This document shows positions 34,928-44,077 of a stretch of DNA of 64,000 bases, in pieces; position 1 is the first letter of the stretch, and every line of letters begins with the position of its first letter. Position numbers and translations under genes: made by a program. The stretch is from Pedobacter fastidiosus (GTDB taxonomy: Bacteria > Bacteroidota > Bacteroidia > Sphingobacteriales > Sphingobacteriaceae). Where the stretch lies: positions 165,415 through 229,414 of the forward strand of contig NZ_JACRYL010000008.1 in NCBI RefSeq assembly GCF_014306625.1. The letters run 5' to 3'. The notes beneath the pieces were generated by a model that saw nothing but the letters and a program-made list of their open reading frames with translations, ran no database searches and was not told where the DNA came from.

Positions 34928-35635
34928 TTAGCGGTAATTTGATCTGATAATCAGTTTTTCAATATTCTTGATCCAGATTTTCCTACCCTCGGTATAGATG
35001 ATATCCTCAGACTTTAATTCTTTCAGTAGCCGGATTACATTTTCTTTCGCCAGCCCTGCAAGGTTGGCGAGATCATTTCTGGAGATGTTGATGAGGATCT
35101 CACCCTGCTCATTAAGATCCTGTTTATATTTTTCCCTGAGAAAAATTAGTGCTATTGCAAGCCTTTCAATCGCCGAGCGCTGCGAAAAAACAGAGATGCT
35201 GTTCGCCAGCACGGTAAACTCGTGGCTGAGCGCCTTTAACATCCGTGAGGTGAGCAGTGGCGAGTTTCCCAAAACCTGAAGAAAATCCTCTTTGGGTATG
35301 AAGCTCAATATACTCTCCTCTATTGCCGCCGCAGAATCCGGGTAGCGCTCTTCCGAAAGTACTGCGTGGTAACCGATAAACTCGCCCTGGTTTGCCACAT
35401 AGATAATCTGTTCCCTACCAAGGTGGTCAACCTTGTATTTTTTTATCTTGCCCTTATGGATGAAATATATTCCCGAGGGCACGACTCCTTCCCTGAAGAT
35501 GACCTCTCCCATCGTATATTTCTGGGCAGGCTGATCGGAGATCAGAAATTTATATTCCTCCTCGGTCAGCACATTCAATATGGAGTGTGTACTAAAATTC
35601 CATTTATCGATGGGAAAAATTCCGGATAGGCTCAT
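34928..35635 (-). CDS. Crp/Fnr-family transcriptional regulator without Fe-S cysteines
   Basis: 235 residues: cyclic-nucleotide-binding-like jelly roll (about 20-140, GEVIFREGVVPSGIYFIHKG), dimer helix, and winged HTH (ISRNDLANLAGLAKENVIRLL). There is no cysteine at all, so it cannot carry the [4Fe-4S] cluster of true FNR. It could respond to another ligand or redox signal by a different mechanism. Its position among icd, fumC/sdh, acetate kinase and a FixL-like kinase makes it the natural candidate regulator of the block. Palindromes such as 58555-58574 are possible operators, though none is proven. The minus-strand leader contains TACCTTTA, close to the TAnnTTTG promoter element. Confidence 0.94.
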   Translation of the reverse strand: MSLSGIFPIDKWNFSTHSILNVLTEEEYKFLISDQPAQKYTMGEVIFREGVVPSGIYFIHKGKIKKYKVDHLGREQIIYVANQGEFIGYHAVLSEERYPDSAAAIEESILSFIPKEDFLQVLGNSPLLTSRMLKALSHEFTVLANSISVFSQRSAIERLAIALIFLREKYKQDLNEQGEILINISRNDLANLAGLAKENVIRLLKELKSEDIIYTEGRKIWIKNIEKLIIRSNYR

Positions 35636-35716
35636 TTATAAAGGTACAACTTATATCATGCGTAAACGCCTTGCTCTACACTCATCAGCAATTACCTCAA
35701 TATGCGGTGTGCTCAA

Positions 35717-36295
35717 CTAGTCCTTTTTGTACATTTTTAGTTCTGGGTGGTAAAATTCCTCAGCAATCTTAAAAGACGGCGGAATCTGTGCAGGCTTGGT
35801 ATAATAGGTAACCAGTCTGCAACCTGAGGGCTGTTCATCAAGTTTCCTGTAAAGCAACTGGGTATAAAAACGATAGAGGTCACAGTTTCTGTTTACCGTT
35901 GAATCAATCCCTGCAAGGGTATTTAGATTCTCATAAAATGAATTAAAAAAGTAAAGGCTCCTGTATTCCCTGAAATCTATATCTGTTATGTTGCCGCTTA
36001 TAAAATCGACATTGGAGAGATGAAGGCGTTTTTTGGTATCGTTTGCATGTTTTATAAGCGACGGTCTCTGATCAATTCCATAGAATCGCGTATCTGGATG
36101 AAAAAAGGCCGAGGTCAGGCAAAATTTACCTACCCCGCAACCGATATCCATCACCTTATGTCCAGGGCAGGAAAGGAATTCGGAGGCCTTTCTGGCAACA
36201 TCAATCGGTGTCCAGTGGACCGAGGATAGCTGCTGAATATGATCCGGATACAGGTAATCAAAATGGATATCGTGATCGAAATAGGTATTTATCAT
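35717..36295 (-). CDS. Class I SAM-dependent methyltransferase (paralogue 1)
   Basis: 192 residues from ATG 36295. SAM-binding motif I DIGCGVGKFCL, followed by acidic RFYGIDQRPS and motif NVDFISGNITDIDF. The rest (YSLYFFNSFYEN-like, then GCRLVTYYTK) is shared with the gene immediately upstream, so the two arose by tandem duplication. No domain reveals the substrate. The N-terminal FDYLYPDHIQQLSSVHWTP element is also conserved between the copies and may define a small family. Gap to its paralogue is 38 bp, so probably one transcript. Confidence 0.88.
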   Translation of the reverse strand: MINTYFDHDIHFDYLYPDHIQQLSSVHWTPIDVARKASEFLSCPGHKVMDIGCGVGKFCLTSAFFHPDTRFYGIDQRPSLIKHANDTKKRLHLSNVDFISGNITDIDFREYRSLYFFNSFYENLNTLAGIDSTVNRNCDLYRFYTQLLYRKLDEQPSGCRLVTYYTKPAQIPPSFKIAEEFYHPELKMYKKD

Positions 36296-36333
36296 TTTTT
36301 TGATTTCAATTATTATTAATAGATTAAAGTCTC

Positions 36334-36915
36334 TCAAGTGATCTTGATGTACATCTTGAGAAGATTGTTGATTGCGCTACCGACCAAGCTAAAGTTTTCG
36401 GAAACCTCCCTTCCGGAACTCTGGTAGGTCACTATTTTTGTGCCTATCGGCATACGGTCCAGATTTGCCCTCAGGTATTGGGTATAGTAGCTATATAGTG
36501 CAATGGAAGTTTCCACAGAATCGTCGATCCTGTTTACAAAATCAATGTTTTCAAAAAAAGAGTTATAAAAATAAAAATGATCAAAAGCTCTGAAATTTAT
36601 CTGGGTGATGTTGGCGTGTATAAATTCAAGGTTTTCAAGCTTCAGAAGGTTTTTTGCATCGTTCGCATAATAAACAAGTCTGGTCCGCTGCTCCACACCA
36701 AAGAACATGGTTTGCGGATATTGCTGGGCACCAATGAGACAAAACTTCCCGATACCGCTTCCTATATCCAGAATATTTGAGCCTGGGGAAGCAAGGAAGG
36801 CTGCAGATTGAATGGCAACAGCTAAAGGAGTCCATTGCTTTTTGGACATCAGCTGAAGCTGCTTGGGATATAGCCAATCAAAGGCCTGGTCGTTATCGAA
36901 AATCTTATTAATCAT
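36334..36915 (-). CDS. Class I SAM-dependent methyltransferase (paralogue 2)
   Basis: 193 residues. Motif I DIGSGIGKFCLIG, acidic strand FFGVEQRTR, NLEFIHANITQINF, and PIGTKIVTYQSSG near the end. Clearly homologous over its full length to the next gene downstream (FDWLYPKQLQLMSKKQWTP against FDYLYPDHIQQLSSVHWTP). Two copies kept side by side suggest either paired substrates or a heterodimer; both are inference. Confidence 0.88.
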   Translation of the reverse strand: MINKIFDNDQAFDWLYPKQLQLMSKKQWTPLAVAIQSAAFLASPGSNILDIGSGIGKFCLIGAQQYPQTMFFGVEQRTRLVYYANDAKNLLKLENLEFIHANITQINFRAFDHFYFYNSFFENIDFVNRIDDSVETSIALYSYYTQYLRANLDRMPIGTKIVTYQSSGREVSENFSLVGSAINNLLKMYIKIT

Positions 36916-37012
36916 GTTGATCCCTTATGTGAGGTTATTGCCTGTGTAATGGAACAAAAAAATATATTCCTTTTTCTTTATGTATAAAACCCCCTTAACC
37001 TGCCTAGCATAA

Positions 37013-37255
37013 TCAGGTTTTCTTAAGCCATCGCTGAGCGATAATGTGCGTCAACTTGTCTAGGAGCCCAGCCTCAATCTGTATATTTCCTTTGATGATC
37101 TGCTGTGACCATACATTATCCTCTCCGAGAACAAGGCTATAGTTTCTGCCCTCCAGGAGTATTTCAACCGAGGTAATCTTCTCCTGCAGGAAGGAGATAA
37201 CATAGAACATATATACTTTAAAATTATATGTTACCGATAAGGGAATCCCATTCAT
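37013..37255 (-). CDS. Hypothetical protein, 80 aa
   Basis: Unrecognised small protein that looks like a single alpha/beta unit with beta hairpins (SVEILLEGRNYSLVLGEDN) and a C-terminal helix (LLDKLTHIIAQRWLKK). No signal peptide. It lies between the methyltransferase pair and another unknown gene, all in the same direction, so it may belong to the same transcript. Confidence 0.5.
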   Translation of the reverse strand: MNGIPLSVTYNFKVYMFYVISFLQEKITSVEILLEGRNYSLVLGEDNVWSQQIIKGNIQIEAGLLDKLTHIIAQRWLKKT

Positions 37256-37323
37256 CTGATTTCATTTTAAGACATGAACTTTCCAGGTTCACTTTTTCAA
37301 AAGGCCCACATTCTTGGAGTTCT

Positions 37324-37770
37324 TTAGATACCTTTTTCAAAAAGCTTGCTAAAAATAGCATGATCCCGATTGATATTCTGTTTTTCAACCTCACCGCTCC
37401 CATCTAGAGCGAGTACAACAATAGGCATTAGTTCAGGTTGCGAACCGGTAAAATCGATCAACATCTCCCTGATTGATTGCTCGTCCAACTTTGCCCTGGT
37501 TTTAGAGAAGCGCACAAAGTCTCCCACTATCCCGCAAAGAATTTCCAGGTTCTCCTCATTTTCCCTGCCCCTTGCAGAAAAATTGAAACCCGCCTTTTCA
37601 AGATCGTATCCTGCATAAAAAATCTCGTTCATTCGCTTTATTTCTTTCTCGGAGTAGCGGTAGCCAACGGCACAATGGCCGTAGACTTCTACTAATCCGG
37701 CATACAAAATTACATGCTTATGAATAGCCTTTTCAGGTAAAATGTCATACCGGGCAATGATATTTATCAT
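37324..37770 (-). CDS. Hypothetical protein, 148 aa
   Basis: Unrecognised soluble protein, 148 residues, with alternating charged helices (KEIKRMNEIFYAGYDLEKA) and a Gly/Ser-rich loop (LALDGSGEVEK). No signal peptide or membrane segment. Divergent from the alpha-oxoamine synthase gene, with about 130 bp between the start codons. Confidence 0.55.
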   Translation of the reverse strand: MINIIARYDILPEKAIHKHVILYAGLVEVYGHCAVGYRYSEKEIKRMNEIFYAGYDLEKAGFNFSARGRENEENLEILCGIVGDFVRFSKTRAKLDEQSIREMLIDFTGSQPELMPIVVLALDGSGEVEKQNINRDHAIFSKLFEKGI

Positions 37771-37900
37771 CTCTGGGGCTGATAAGTTTCCGGTACTGCA
37801 CGGGATAGAACAGTTAGATTTGAAACCGGTTAAACCCTGCCGAATAACATATTGTGGCAGTTACCCAATATATAGTAAAGGTCGTAATAACGAGAAAGTC

Positions 37901-39175
37901 ATGAATTTAGTAGAAAAAAACCTGTTGAAATTAGGCCCATTGGGCATTCACGCCCATTATGCACATGGTTATTTTGCCTATCCAAAACTGGAGGGAGAAA
38001 TCGGCAACAGGATGATTTTCAATGGAAGGGAAAAACTCGTCTGGAGCCTTAATGATTATCTTGGTCTCGCCAACGACCCCCTAGTGCGAAGAGCAGATGA
38101 GGAAGGTACCAGACAGTATGGACTTGCCTATCCTATGGGAGCAAGAATGATGACAGGAAATACCATTCTGCATGAAATGCTGGAGGCCAAATTATCTTCA
38201 TTTGTAAAAAAAGAAGATACGTTCCTGCTCAACTATGGATATCAAGGCATGTTATCAATAATCGATAGCCTACTTGACCGCCATGATGTTGTTGTTTATG
38301 ATGCCGAGGCACATGCCTGTATTATCGATGGGCTCAGGCTGCACATTGGCAAGCGATTCGTGTTCAAGCATAACGACATTGCCGATTTTGAGAAGCAGCT
38401 GATCAGGGCACAAAAAATCACAAAAAAAACCAATGGAGGTATTTTGGTGATTACTGAAGGTGTTTTCGGAATGCGTGGTGATACCGGGAAAATCCGGGAG
38501 ATTATAGGTTTTAAAAAGAAGTTTGATTTTACCCTTCTGGTTGATGACGCGCACGGAATCGGCGTAATGGGACAAAGTGGTGCGGGCACTGGAGAAGAGC
38601 AGGGTATCCAGGAGGAAATAGACCTATATTTTGCAACCTTCGCAAAATCATTTGCTGCAATCGGAGCCTTTGTTTCCGGAAAAAAAGAAATCATACAATA
38701 TCTCCGGTACAATATGCGCTCGCAGATTTATGCAAAAGCTTTGCCTATGCCACTGGTATATGGCCTTCACCAACGGTTGCGTATGATCAGGGAAATGCCT
38801 GAGCTTCGGGAAAGGCTTTGGAATATCACGAAAAAACTGCAGAATGGACTTAGGGAAGCAGGGCTGGAGATCGGCAATACAGAAAGTCCGGTTACGCCTG
38901 TTTACCTTAAAGGATCAATCACCCAGGCTGCCAACCTGGTGAGGGATCTGAGGGAAAACCATGACATCTTCTGTTCGATGGTCGTATATCCGGTAGTTCC
39001 CCATGGCATCATTATTCTCAGGCTGATACCAACCGCTAACCATAGCGAGGAAGAAGTCACGGAGACTGTCGCCATTTTTAAAAACATTAACTCCAAACTA
39101 GGAGGGGGCTTTTATGATCAGGAGCGAAAAGCGCCAGAAAACATAACTGGTGAGCTCGCGGTCCACCATCCCTAA
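37901..39175 (+). CDS. Alpha-oxoamine synthase family PLP enzyme (BioF/KBL/SPT-like)
   Basis: 424 residues from ATG 37901; the frame is open to 37742, but those codons lack family similarity. Fold-type I PLP enzyme condensing an amino acid with an acyl thioester by analogy with BioF, KBL and serine palmitoyltransferase. Visible: LVWSLNDYLGLAND, substrate-binding DAEAHACIIDGLRL, PLP Asp and His in LLVDDAHGIGVMG, and the Schiff-base Lys in TFAKSFAAIGAFVSG. The AKSFA-type lysine motif is nearer to serine palmitoyltransferase than to BioF. Sphingolipids are normal in Sphingobacteriaceae, so a second SPT-like enzyme is plausible but unproven. No biotin genes are near. Confidence 0.88.
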   Translation: MNLVEKNLLKLGPLGIHAHYAHGYFAYPKLEGEIGNRMIFNGREKLVWSLNDYLGLANDPLVRRADEEGTRQYGLAYPMGARMMTGNTILHEMLEAKLSSFVKKEDTFLLNYGYQGMLSIIDSLLDRHDVVVYDAEAHACIIDGLRLHIGKRFVFKHNDIADFEKQLIRAQKITKKTNGGILVITEGVFGMRGDTGKIREIIGFKKKFDFTLLVDDAHGIGVMGQSGAGTGEEQGIQEEIDLYFATFAKSFAAIGAFVSGKKEIIQYLRYNMRSQIYAKALPMPLVYGLHQRLRMIREMPELRERLWNITKKLQNGLREAGLEIGNTESPVTPVYLKGSITQAANLVRDLRENHDIFCSMVVYPVVPHGIIILRLIPTANHSEEEVTETVAIFKNINSKLGGGFYDQERKAPENITGELAVHHP

Positions 39176-39328
39176 CCTGCAGCGGATCTGAAATTCCTGA
39201 TCATGATTTATCGCTGAAATGCCCAAAACAATTCACGCTGCAGCATGTTGTTCAGACAATTATCGGCAATCAGCCTATCCATGTATCTCTTCATCAAAAA
39301 AACTCGATTTATTCTAAATCCATCAAGT

Positions 39329-39622
39329 ATGACGGTTTTTAGCGTTAGTCTGAGGTTGCCGACAACAATACCCGTGGGAAGGTTCAACGCTGCACAAATT
39401 ACCGAGCTCTATCAAAAATACAGCGATGCAGTTTATGGGAACATACTTCTTCTTTTGATTTTCAGGGAAATTTCTGAAAAAACATTGGAAAACACGTTTA
39501 TCGAGCTTAATCTAAGCCATACAAAATATTGTTTAAAAAGCTGCAGTGATTTTACCTTTATAAACCGGATTGCCAGGAAGCATTGCATGGAGATTATAAG
39601 GACTAACGCCCTACTTGATTAA
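39329..39622 (+). CDS. Orphan sigma-70 region-2-like small protein
   Basis: 97 residues from ATG 39329 (open from 39245). The segment YQKYSDAVYGNILLLLIF ... ENTFIELN ... INRIARKHCMEIIR follows the region 2 pattern of ECF sigma factors (YxxYxxxVYGYLLRLV ... AEDILQDTFIKIW ... WMLNIARNxAIDYLR). It lacks the acidic helix pattern, the usual Trp residues and all of region 4. It may be a degenerate sigma factor or a repurposed core-binding protein. Its stop overlaps the convergent kinase gene by 4 bp. Real gene status is moderately supported. Confidence 0.5.
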   Translation: MTVFSVSLRLPTTIPVGRFNAAQITELYQKYSDAVYGNILLLLIFREISEKTLENTFIELNLSHTKYCLKSCSDFTFINRIARKHCMEIIRTNALLD

Positions 39623-42600
39623 ACAGGCAAGCTAAAACAAAATACCGAACCTTTACCCATCTCGCTTTCCACCCATATTTTTCCCTTATGGGACTTTACA
39701 ATTTCTGCTGATAGGTATAGCCCAAGACCAAATCCAGCAACTTTTCTGGTCTGGATATTATCCACCCGGTAGTATCTGTCAAATAGCCTTTCCTGATCCT
39801 TCTTCTTGATGCCAGCTCCCTGGTCCCGGACCAAAATGGTGACCGTTTTTTTGGCTGCCTTAAATGAGACTTCGATATCCGTTCCGGTAGGGGCATATTT
39901 TACCGCATTGCTGATCAGGTTGTTTAAAACCTGCCCGATCTTATCCCTGTCTGCAGTTATAGCACAGTCCGCATTGGGCAGTAAAAGGAGGTGGTGCTTC
40001 AACAGCATAATTTTAGCCTCTTCTGTTATTTCTTCCAGCAGATCGTTTAGCTCAAAAGTTTCCATGTTCAGATAAATCTTACCAGCCTCAAAGCTTGAGG
40101 TATTCAGAAATCCGTCAATAAGGCCTGCCATCTTTTTGACCTGTGTATTTACTTTTCCCATCGAGTTGGTCAGAAATTCATCACCACCTTTCTTTGTCCT
40201 CGATTCGATGAGCTGAATATAGCCCTGAAGCGTAGTCAGGGGTGTTCTAAGTTCATGGCTTGCCATGGCGATAAAATCATTTTTCCTGATTTCATCCTCT
40301 TTATGTATAGTCACGTCATTTAAGAGTCCGGCAAAATAAACCGGTTTATCGTCCTCATTATAAACAACATTACCGATGGCCCTCACCCAGCGGGGCTTAT
40401 GGTCCAGTGGAAGGTTAATTGGATATTCGATATCCATTTTTTCTCCATTTATAATGCTGTTTTCAATTCCATCGGTAAATAGAACCTGATAATCTTTAAC
40501 CACTCTTGCAACGGCCGCCTCAAGTGGCATTTCCTGTCCACTGCCGTATCCAAAAATTTCTTTCAACCTTGTCGAGGGAATAAAAGCCCTGGTATTGACA
40601 TCAATGGAGTAGGTTCCCATTTCCGCCGCATCTACGGCCATGGCCAGTGTCCTGTTGCTAACATCAAGTTCTCGCTGGACCCTTTTAAGTTCTGTAACAT
40701 CGTTGAAGGTGACAATCGCCCCACTGTTTTTCTGGTCTGACTGCTGTACGTATGGCATGGTCATTACCTGGTACCATTTACCATTATTGGTCTCAATTTC
40801 TTTTGTGATGATTGTCCCGTCTATGAGTACCAGTTTGATATCCTCGATGATGGTCTCGAACTTTATGTTCGTTGTGATATTGCTTAAAGGCCTGCCGATA
40901 TCGGTTTCCAGCAGATTGATCTGCTTTACCGTACCAGGGGAAAACTTCATCAGTAACAGATCATTATTAATGAAGAGCTGCCCGTTGATATTGCTCCTGA
41001 AATAGTTGTTCAGGTCATCATTGATATCCAGTAGTTCTTTGTTCTTGAGCTGGTATTCAGAATTGATGGTATCCAGTTCTTCATTGACAGACTGCATTTC
41101 CTCATTGGTGCTCTGCATCTCTTCGTTGGCAGAGATCATTTCTTCATTGAAGGACTGCATATTCTCATTGGAGGCATCGAGCTGCTCATAGGTAGATTTG
41201 AGTTTTTCCTTCAGATCCCTGAGTTCCTCCTCCAGATTGAGGGTATACTGGTCATGATATACTTTTTCATTGAAATCGATCCCTTCCTGCTCAGAGACCG
41301 CAAAAGATTTGTCCTCCGTAAAAGTTACCATGATCAGTTTCTGTTCGCCGCCCTTTACAGCGATTGGCGTCAGACTTAAATTAACGCGTATGAATGAATC
41401 ACCCTGTTTTACCTTGATCCGGTTCAGTGTAGCCTTTTTTCCGGTCTTGATTACATTGTTGCTCATGGTATGAAATACCATTGCCAATTTCTTAGGCAGC
41501 AGTTTTTCCAAATTGGTCGTAAAAAGTTTTGCAAGCAGGAATTTGGAAGTGTTTCCGTAGGACTTGATCACATTTTTGTGTTCATCTATACAGAGGGCGA
41601 GATAGTCGAGGTCTTCTGCGAGGCTTACCTGCATCATCTCTGTTAGCGAGCTATTCGAATCGCTATTCATCCCCTCACTGGAAGCAAAAGCAGGCCGGTG
41701 TTTGACCTCTAAGGTATCGGGCATGGAAAAGGCATCAAAACTGAACATCCGCTTTGATTTGATGTTCCGGTAAATCTTGTACTGTTTGCTGACCACTTCA
41801 AGGTTCTGGATGATCGGCATTGGGTTTTCGCTCGACCCCAGGAAAAGATATCCGTCCATTTTAAGTCCGAAAAGGAGCATAGAAAACACCTTGCGCTGCA
41901 GAACGGGAGCCATGTAGATCAGAAGATTGCGGCAACTGATGAAGTGCATATTGCAATATGGTGGATTTTTGACCAGGTCGTGCTGGGCGAAAATGGCCAT
42001 CTTCCGGAGTGTTGGTTTTATCCGGTACTGATCCCCCTCTTTAATAAAATGTTTTTTTAACCGTTCTGCGCTAACATTTTTTATGGTATCAGACTGATAG
42101 ATTCCTTTGCCTGCGTGGATCAGTGCGGCACTGTCAATATCGGTCGCAAAAATCTTGACTACAGTGAAGGCAAGATCTCCGGTGAGCTGTTCTGAGATGA
42201 GCATGGCCAGGGAATAAACTTCTTCGCCTGTTGCACATCCCGCAACCCAGAGTTTAAGTTCCTCATTGGGCACCAGTTTTTTTAATATCCCGGGAATCAC
42301 GTTTTTTTGGATATAGTCAAAAGCTTCCTTGTCCCGGAAAAATGCGGTTACGCTGATAAGGAAGTCCTTGGAAAGCGCTTCAATTTCTTCGGGTGAGCTT
42401 TTCAGAAAATCATGGTATTGGGCAAGGGTAGCAAAATCATGATAGGCTGCCCGGCGTTTGGTCCTGCGCAGTATGGTGGTAGGCTTATAATCAGAAAAAT
42501 CAAGCGGTGAGCGCTGTTTGATCAGATCAATGATCAGACCCAAGTTCTTATCATCATCCTTTGCAACGTTTCTGGTCTCCCCTTCGTAATTAACATAATC

Positions 42601-43149
42601 CTCTATTGCTCCCGGCATGGAGGCAGGCTCCAAAATAAAATCGACCATTCCAGTAGCGATCGCCTTGGAGGGCATACTCGGGAACGGTGAGGTTTCGGGA
42701 TTTCTGGCCATAACCATTCCACCTGCTTTCTTAACAGCAATCAGCCCTTCAGCGCCATCACTCCCTAATCCAGAAAGTACAACAACGATGGCCTTGTTGC
42801 CACAATCAAGCGCAAGCGAATTAAAGAATGTGTTTATGGTCAGGTGCGGACTTTTTGTTTTCTCTTTCTCACGCAGGTATAGATGTCCCTTTTGGATGGT
42901 CATAAATTTATCGTGTGGAATAAGGTAAACGCGGTTGGTCTCTACAAGGATCCCTTCAGTTGCCTCTTCTACGGAGAGTTTGCTATGTTTGGCAAGCACT
43001 TCGCCCATTCTGCTTTTAAAGTCGGCCGAGAGATGTTGCACAACAATATAGGAAACACCATCGAGGGGAGTATGGTCGAAAAAGGAATTGATTTCCTCCA
43101 GTCCACCAGCAGATGCACCAATTGCTATAATGTATTCAGGGTCTTTCAT
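39619..43149 (-). CDS. CheB-CheR-PAS-PAS-histidine kinase fusion
   Basis: 1176 residues from ATG 43149. A CheB methylesterase-like domain comes first (about 1-190): Ser in IGASAGGLEE, His in VVQHLSADF, Asp in GLGSDGAEGL. CheR methyltransferase follows (about 200-480): SVTAFFRDKEAF, SAM motif VAGCATGEEVYS, FATDIDSAAL, SCRNLLIY. A long heptad coiled coil (NEEMQSTNEEMQSVNEELD) leads to two PAS domains, HisKA (MASHELRTPL) and HATPase with DQGAGI and FGLGLYLS. No receiver is fused to CheB and no MCP gene is in the window, so it is a sensory fusion rather than classical chemotaxis. The lone receiver at 32572 is a possible partner. Confidence 0.95.
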   Translation of the reverse strand: MKDPEYIIAIGASAGGLEEINSFFDHTPLDGVSYIVVQHLSADFKSRMGEVLAKHSKLSVEEATEGILVETNRVYLIPHDKFMTIQKGHLYLREKEKTKSPHLTINTFFNSLALDCGNKAIVVVLSGLGSDGAEGLIAVKKAGGMVMARNPETSPFPSMPSKAIATGMVDFILEPASMPGAIEDYVNYEGETRNVAKDDDKNLGLIIDLIKQRSPLDFSDYKPTTILRRTKRRAAYHDFATLAQYHDFLKSSPEEIEALSKDFLISVTAFFRDKEAFDYIQKNVIPGILKKLVPNEELKLWVAGCATGEEVYSLAMLISEQLTGDLAFTVVKIFATDIDSAALIHAGKGIYQSDTIKNVSAERLKKHFIKEGDQYRIKPTLRKMAIFAQHDLVKNPPYCNMHFISCRNLLIYMAPVLQRKVFSMLLFGLKMDGYLFLGSSENPMPIIQNLEVVSKQYKIYRNIKSKRMFSFDAFSMPDTLEVKHRPAFASSEGMNSDSNSSLTEMMQVSLAEDLDYLALCIDEHKNVIKSYGNTSKFLLAKLFTTNLEKLLPKKLAMVFHTMSNNVIKTGKKATLNRIKVKQGDSFIRVNLSLTPIAVKGGEQKLIMVTFTEDKSFAVSEQEGIDFNEKVYHDQYTLNLEEELRDLKEKLKSTYEQLDASNENMQSFNEEMISANEEMQSTNEEMQSVNEELDTINSEYQLKNKELLDINDDLNNYFRSNINGQLFINNDLLLMKFSPGTVKQINLLETDIGRPLSNITTNIKFETIIEDIKLVLIDGTIITKEIETNNGKWYQVMTMPYVQQSDQKNSGAIVTFNDVTELKRVQRELDVSNRTLAMAVDAAEMGTYSIDVNTRAFIPSTRLKEIFGYGSGQEMPLEAAVARVVKDYQVLFTDGIENSIINGEKMDIEYPINLPLDHKPRWVRAIGNVVYNEDDKPVYFAGLLNDVTIHKEDEIRKNDFIAMASHELRTPLTTLQGYIQLIESRTKKGGDEFLTNSMGKVNTQVKKMAGLIDGFLNTSSFEAGKIYLNMETFELNDLLEEITEEAKIMLLKHHLLLLPNADCAITADRDKIGQVLNNLISNAVKYAPTGTDIEVSFKAAKKTVTILVRDQGAGIKKKDQERLFDRYYRVDNIQTRKVAGFGLGLYLSAEIVKSHKGKIWVESEMGKGSVFCFSLPV

Positions 43150-43258
43150 TTTATTTACGGTATATCTATTGGGCAAAATCAATCACATCGATTGGAAAAA
43201 CAGCACGGTTTGTACTGGTGAAACAGAAAGGTATTGTGAAAATATGTGATTTAAAGAT

Positions 43259-43272
43259 AGGTATTAATACCT
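43259..43272. promoter_or_regulatory. Perfect 14-bp palindrome AGGTATTAATACCT
   Basis: A perfect palindrome lies about 110 bp upstream of the CheB-CheR-kinase start and just past the stop of the DUF1275 gene. It may be an operator for the kinase; no similar copy was noticed elsewhere in the window. Confidence 0.35.
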
Positions 43273-43285
43273 GCCAAAATGTTAT

Positions 43286-44056
43286 TTATACCTTTTCATT
43301 TTTGTCGGTTGATTTTGACTGGCGTTTATTCTTCTTGCGAGAGCGCAAATTGGAATAGTATCTCTTAATGTTCAAACGAAACACATCGTACAGGAGTATA
43401 AAAGAGAGCATTGATGCCGGGATAAAAAAGGAACGGAAGCTGATGTAAGTGAAAAGATATGCACCAGACAGCGCCCCGAGCATAAAGAAAAGTATAATCG
43501 AAAACCGGAGCTTTATCCTAGACAGGAGCTCGCCCTGCGCCGAATAATTATCAGTCCGGAGCTGAGCAAGTTCTATACCCAGATCCGTAAAAGTGCCGGT
43601 AAGGTGCGTGGTGCGAACAACTGAGCCTGAAATTACCGAAACCAGTGCATTTTGTATCCCCATTGCAAACAGGAGGCACCCCGCAAAAAAATTACCTGAA
43701 AAACCTAAATCCCTTACTGATGGTGAAAACGCACAGAATAGCAGGATCATGGTTTCTAAAACAATGGGAATGGCGAAAGAAAACCTTGCGTTATGGCCGA
43801 TTTTGGTTACAATTAAGCTACTTGTGAAAGCTCCGGCAAGAAAGAGCATCATCCATGTTGCAACAATTCTGGCCATCAACCAGTCCTGCCTTGCAATGCC
43901 TTCGGCAAAGAGCGCAGCATGCCCTGTAACATTTGTAGTTAGTGCAGAAAAACCAAGAAATCCTGCCGCATTCACAAAACCGGCAGTTAGACTTAACAGC
44001 ACAGCGAGTTTCAGGTTGTGCTTATAGGTTCTCTTAACTCCGAAATGTCTTAGCAT
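43286..44056 (-). CDS. YoaK/DUF1275 family membrane protein
   Basis: 256 residues, about six membrane helices: LAVLLSLTAGFVNAAGFLGF, MARIVATWMMLFLAGAF, FSFAIPIVLETMILLFCAF, and later pairs. Contains the family's N-terminal GFVNAAGFL and the middle AMGIQNALVSVISGSVVRTTHLTGT. DUF1275 proteins are conserved, probably transporters, with no agreed substrate. It ends the run of genes from fumC downward; spacing to DUF6544 is 21 bp, so co-transcription with the succinate dehydrogenase genes is likely. Confidence 0.92.
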   Translation of the reverse strand: MLRHFGVKRTYKHNLKLAVLLSLTAGFVNAAGFLGFSALTTNVTGHAALFAEGIARQDWLMARIVATWMMLFLAGAFTSSLIVTKIGHNARFSFAIPIVLETMILLFCAFSPSVRDLGFSGNFFAGCLLFAMGIQNALVSVISGSVVRTTHLTGTFTDLGIELAQLRTDNYSAQGELLSRIKLRFSIILFFMLGALSGAYLFTYISFRSFFIPASMLSFILLYDVFRLNIKRYYSNLRSRKKNKRQSKSTDKNEKV

Positions 44057-44077
44057 GGTGGTCCTCTCTGTATTTTA

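Noticed and set aside
38296-38712. Long antisense frame within the alpha-oxoamine synthase gene
   Set aside because: Shadow of a well-conserved PLP enzyme; Ser/Pro-rich translation without recognisable features.
41050-41200. Short tandem repeat-like DNA
   Set aside because: The repetition encodes the NEEMQS-type heptads of a coiled coil in the CheB-CheR kinase, a normal feature of that family.
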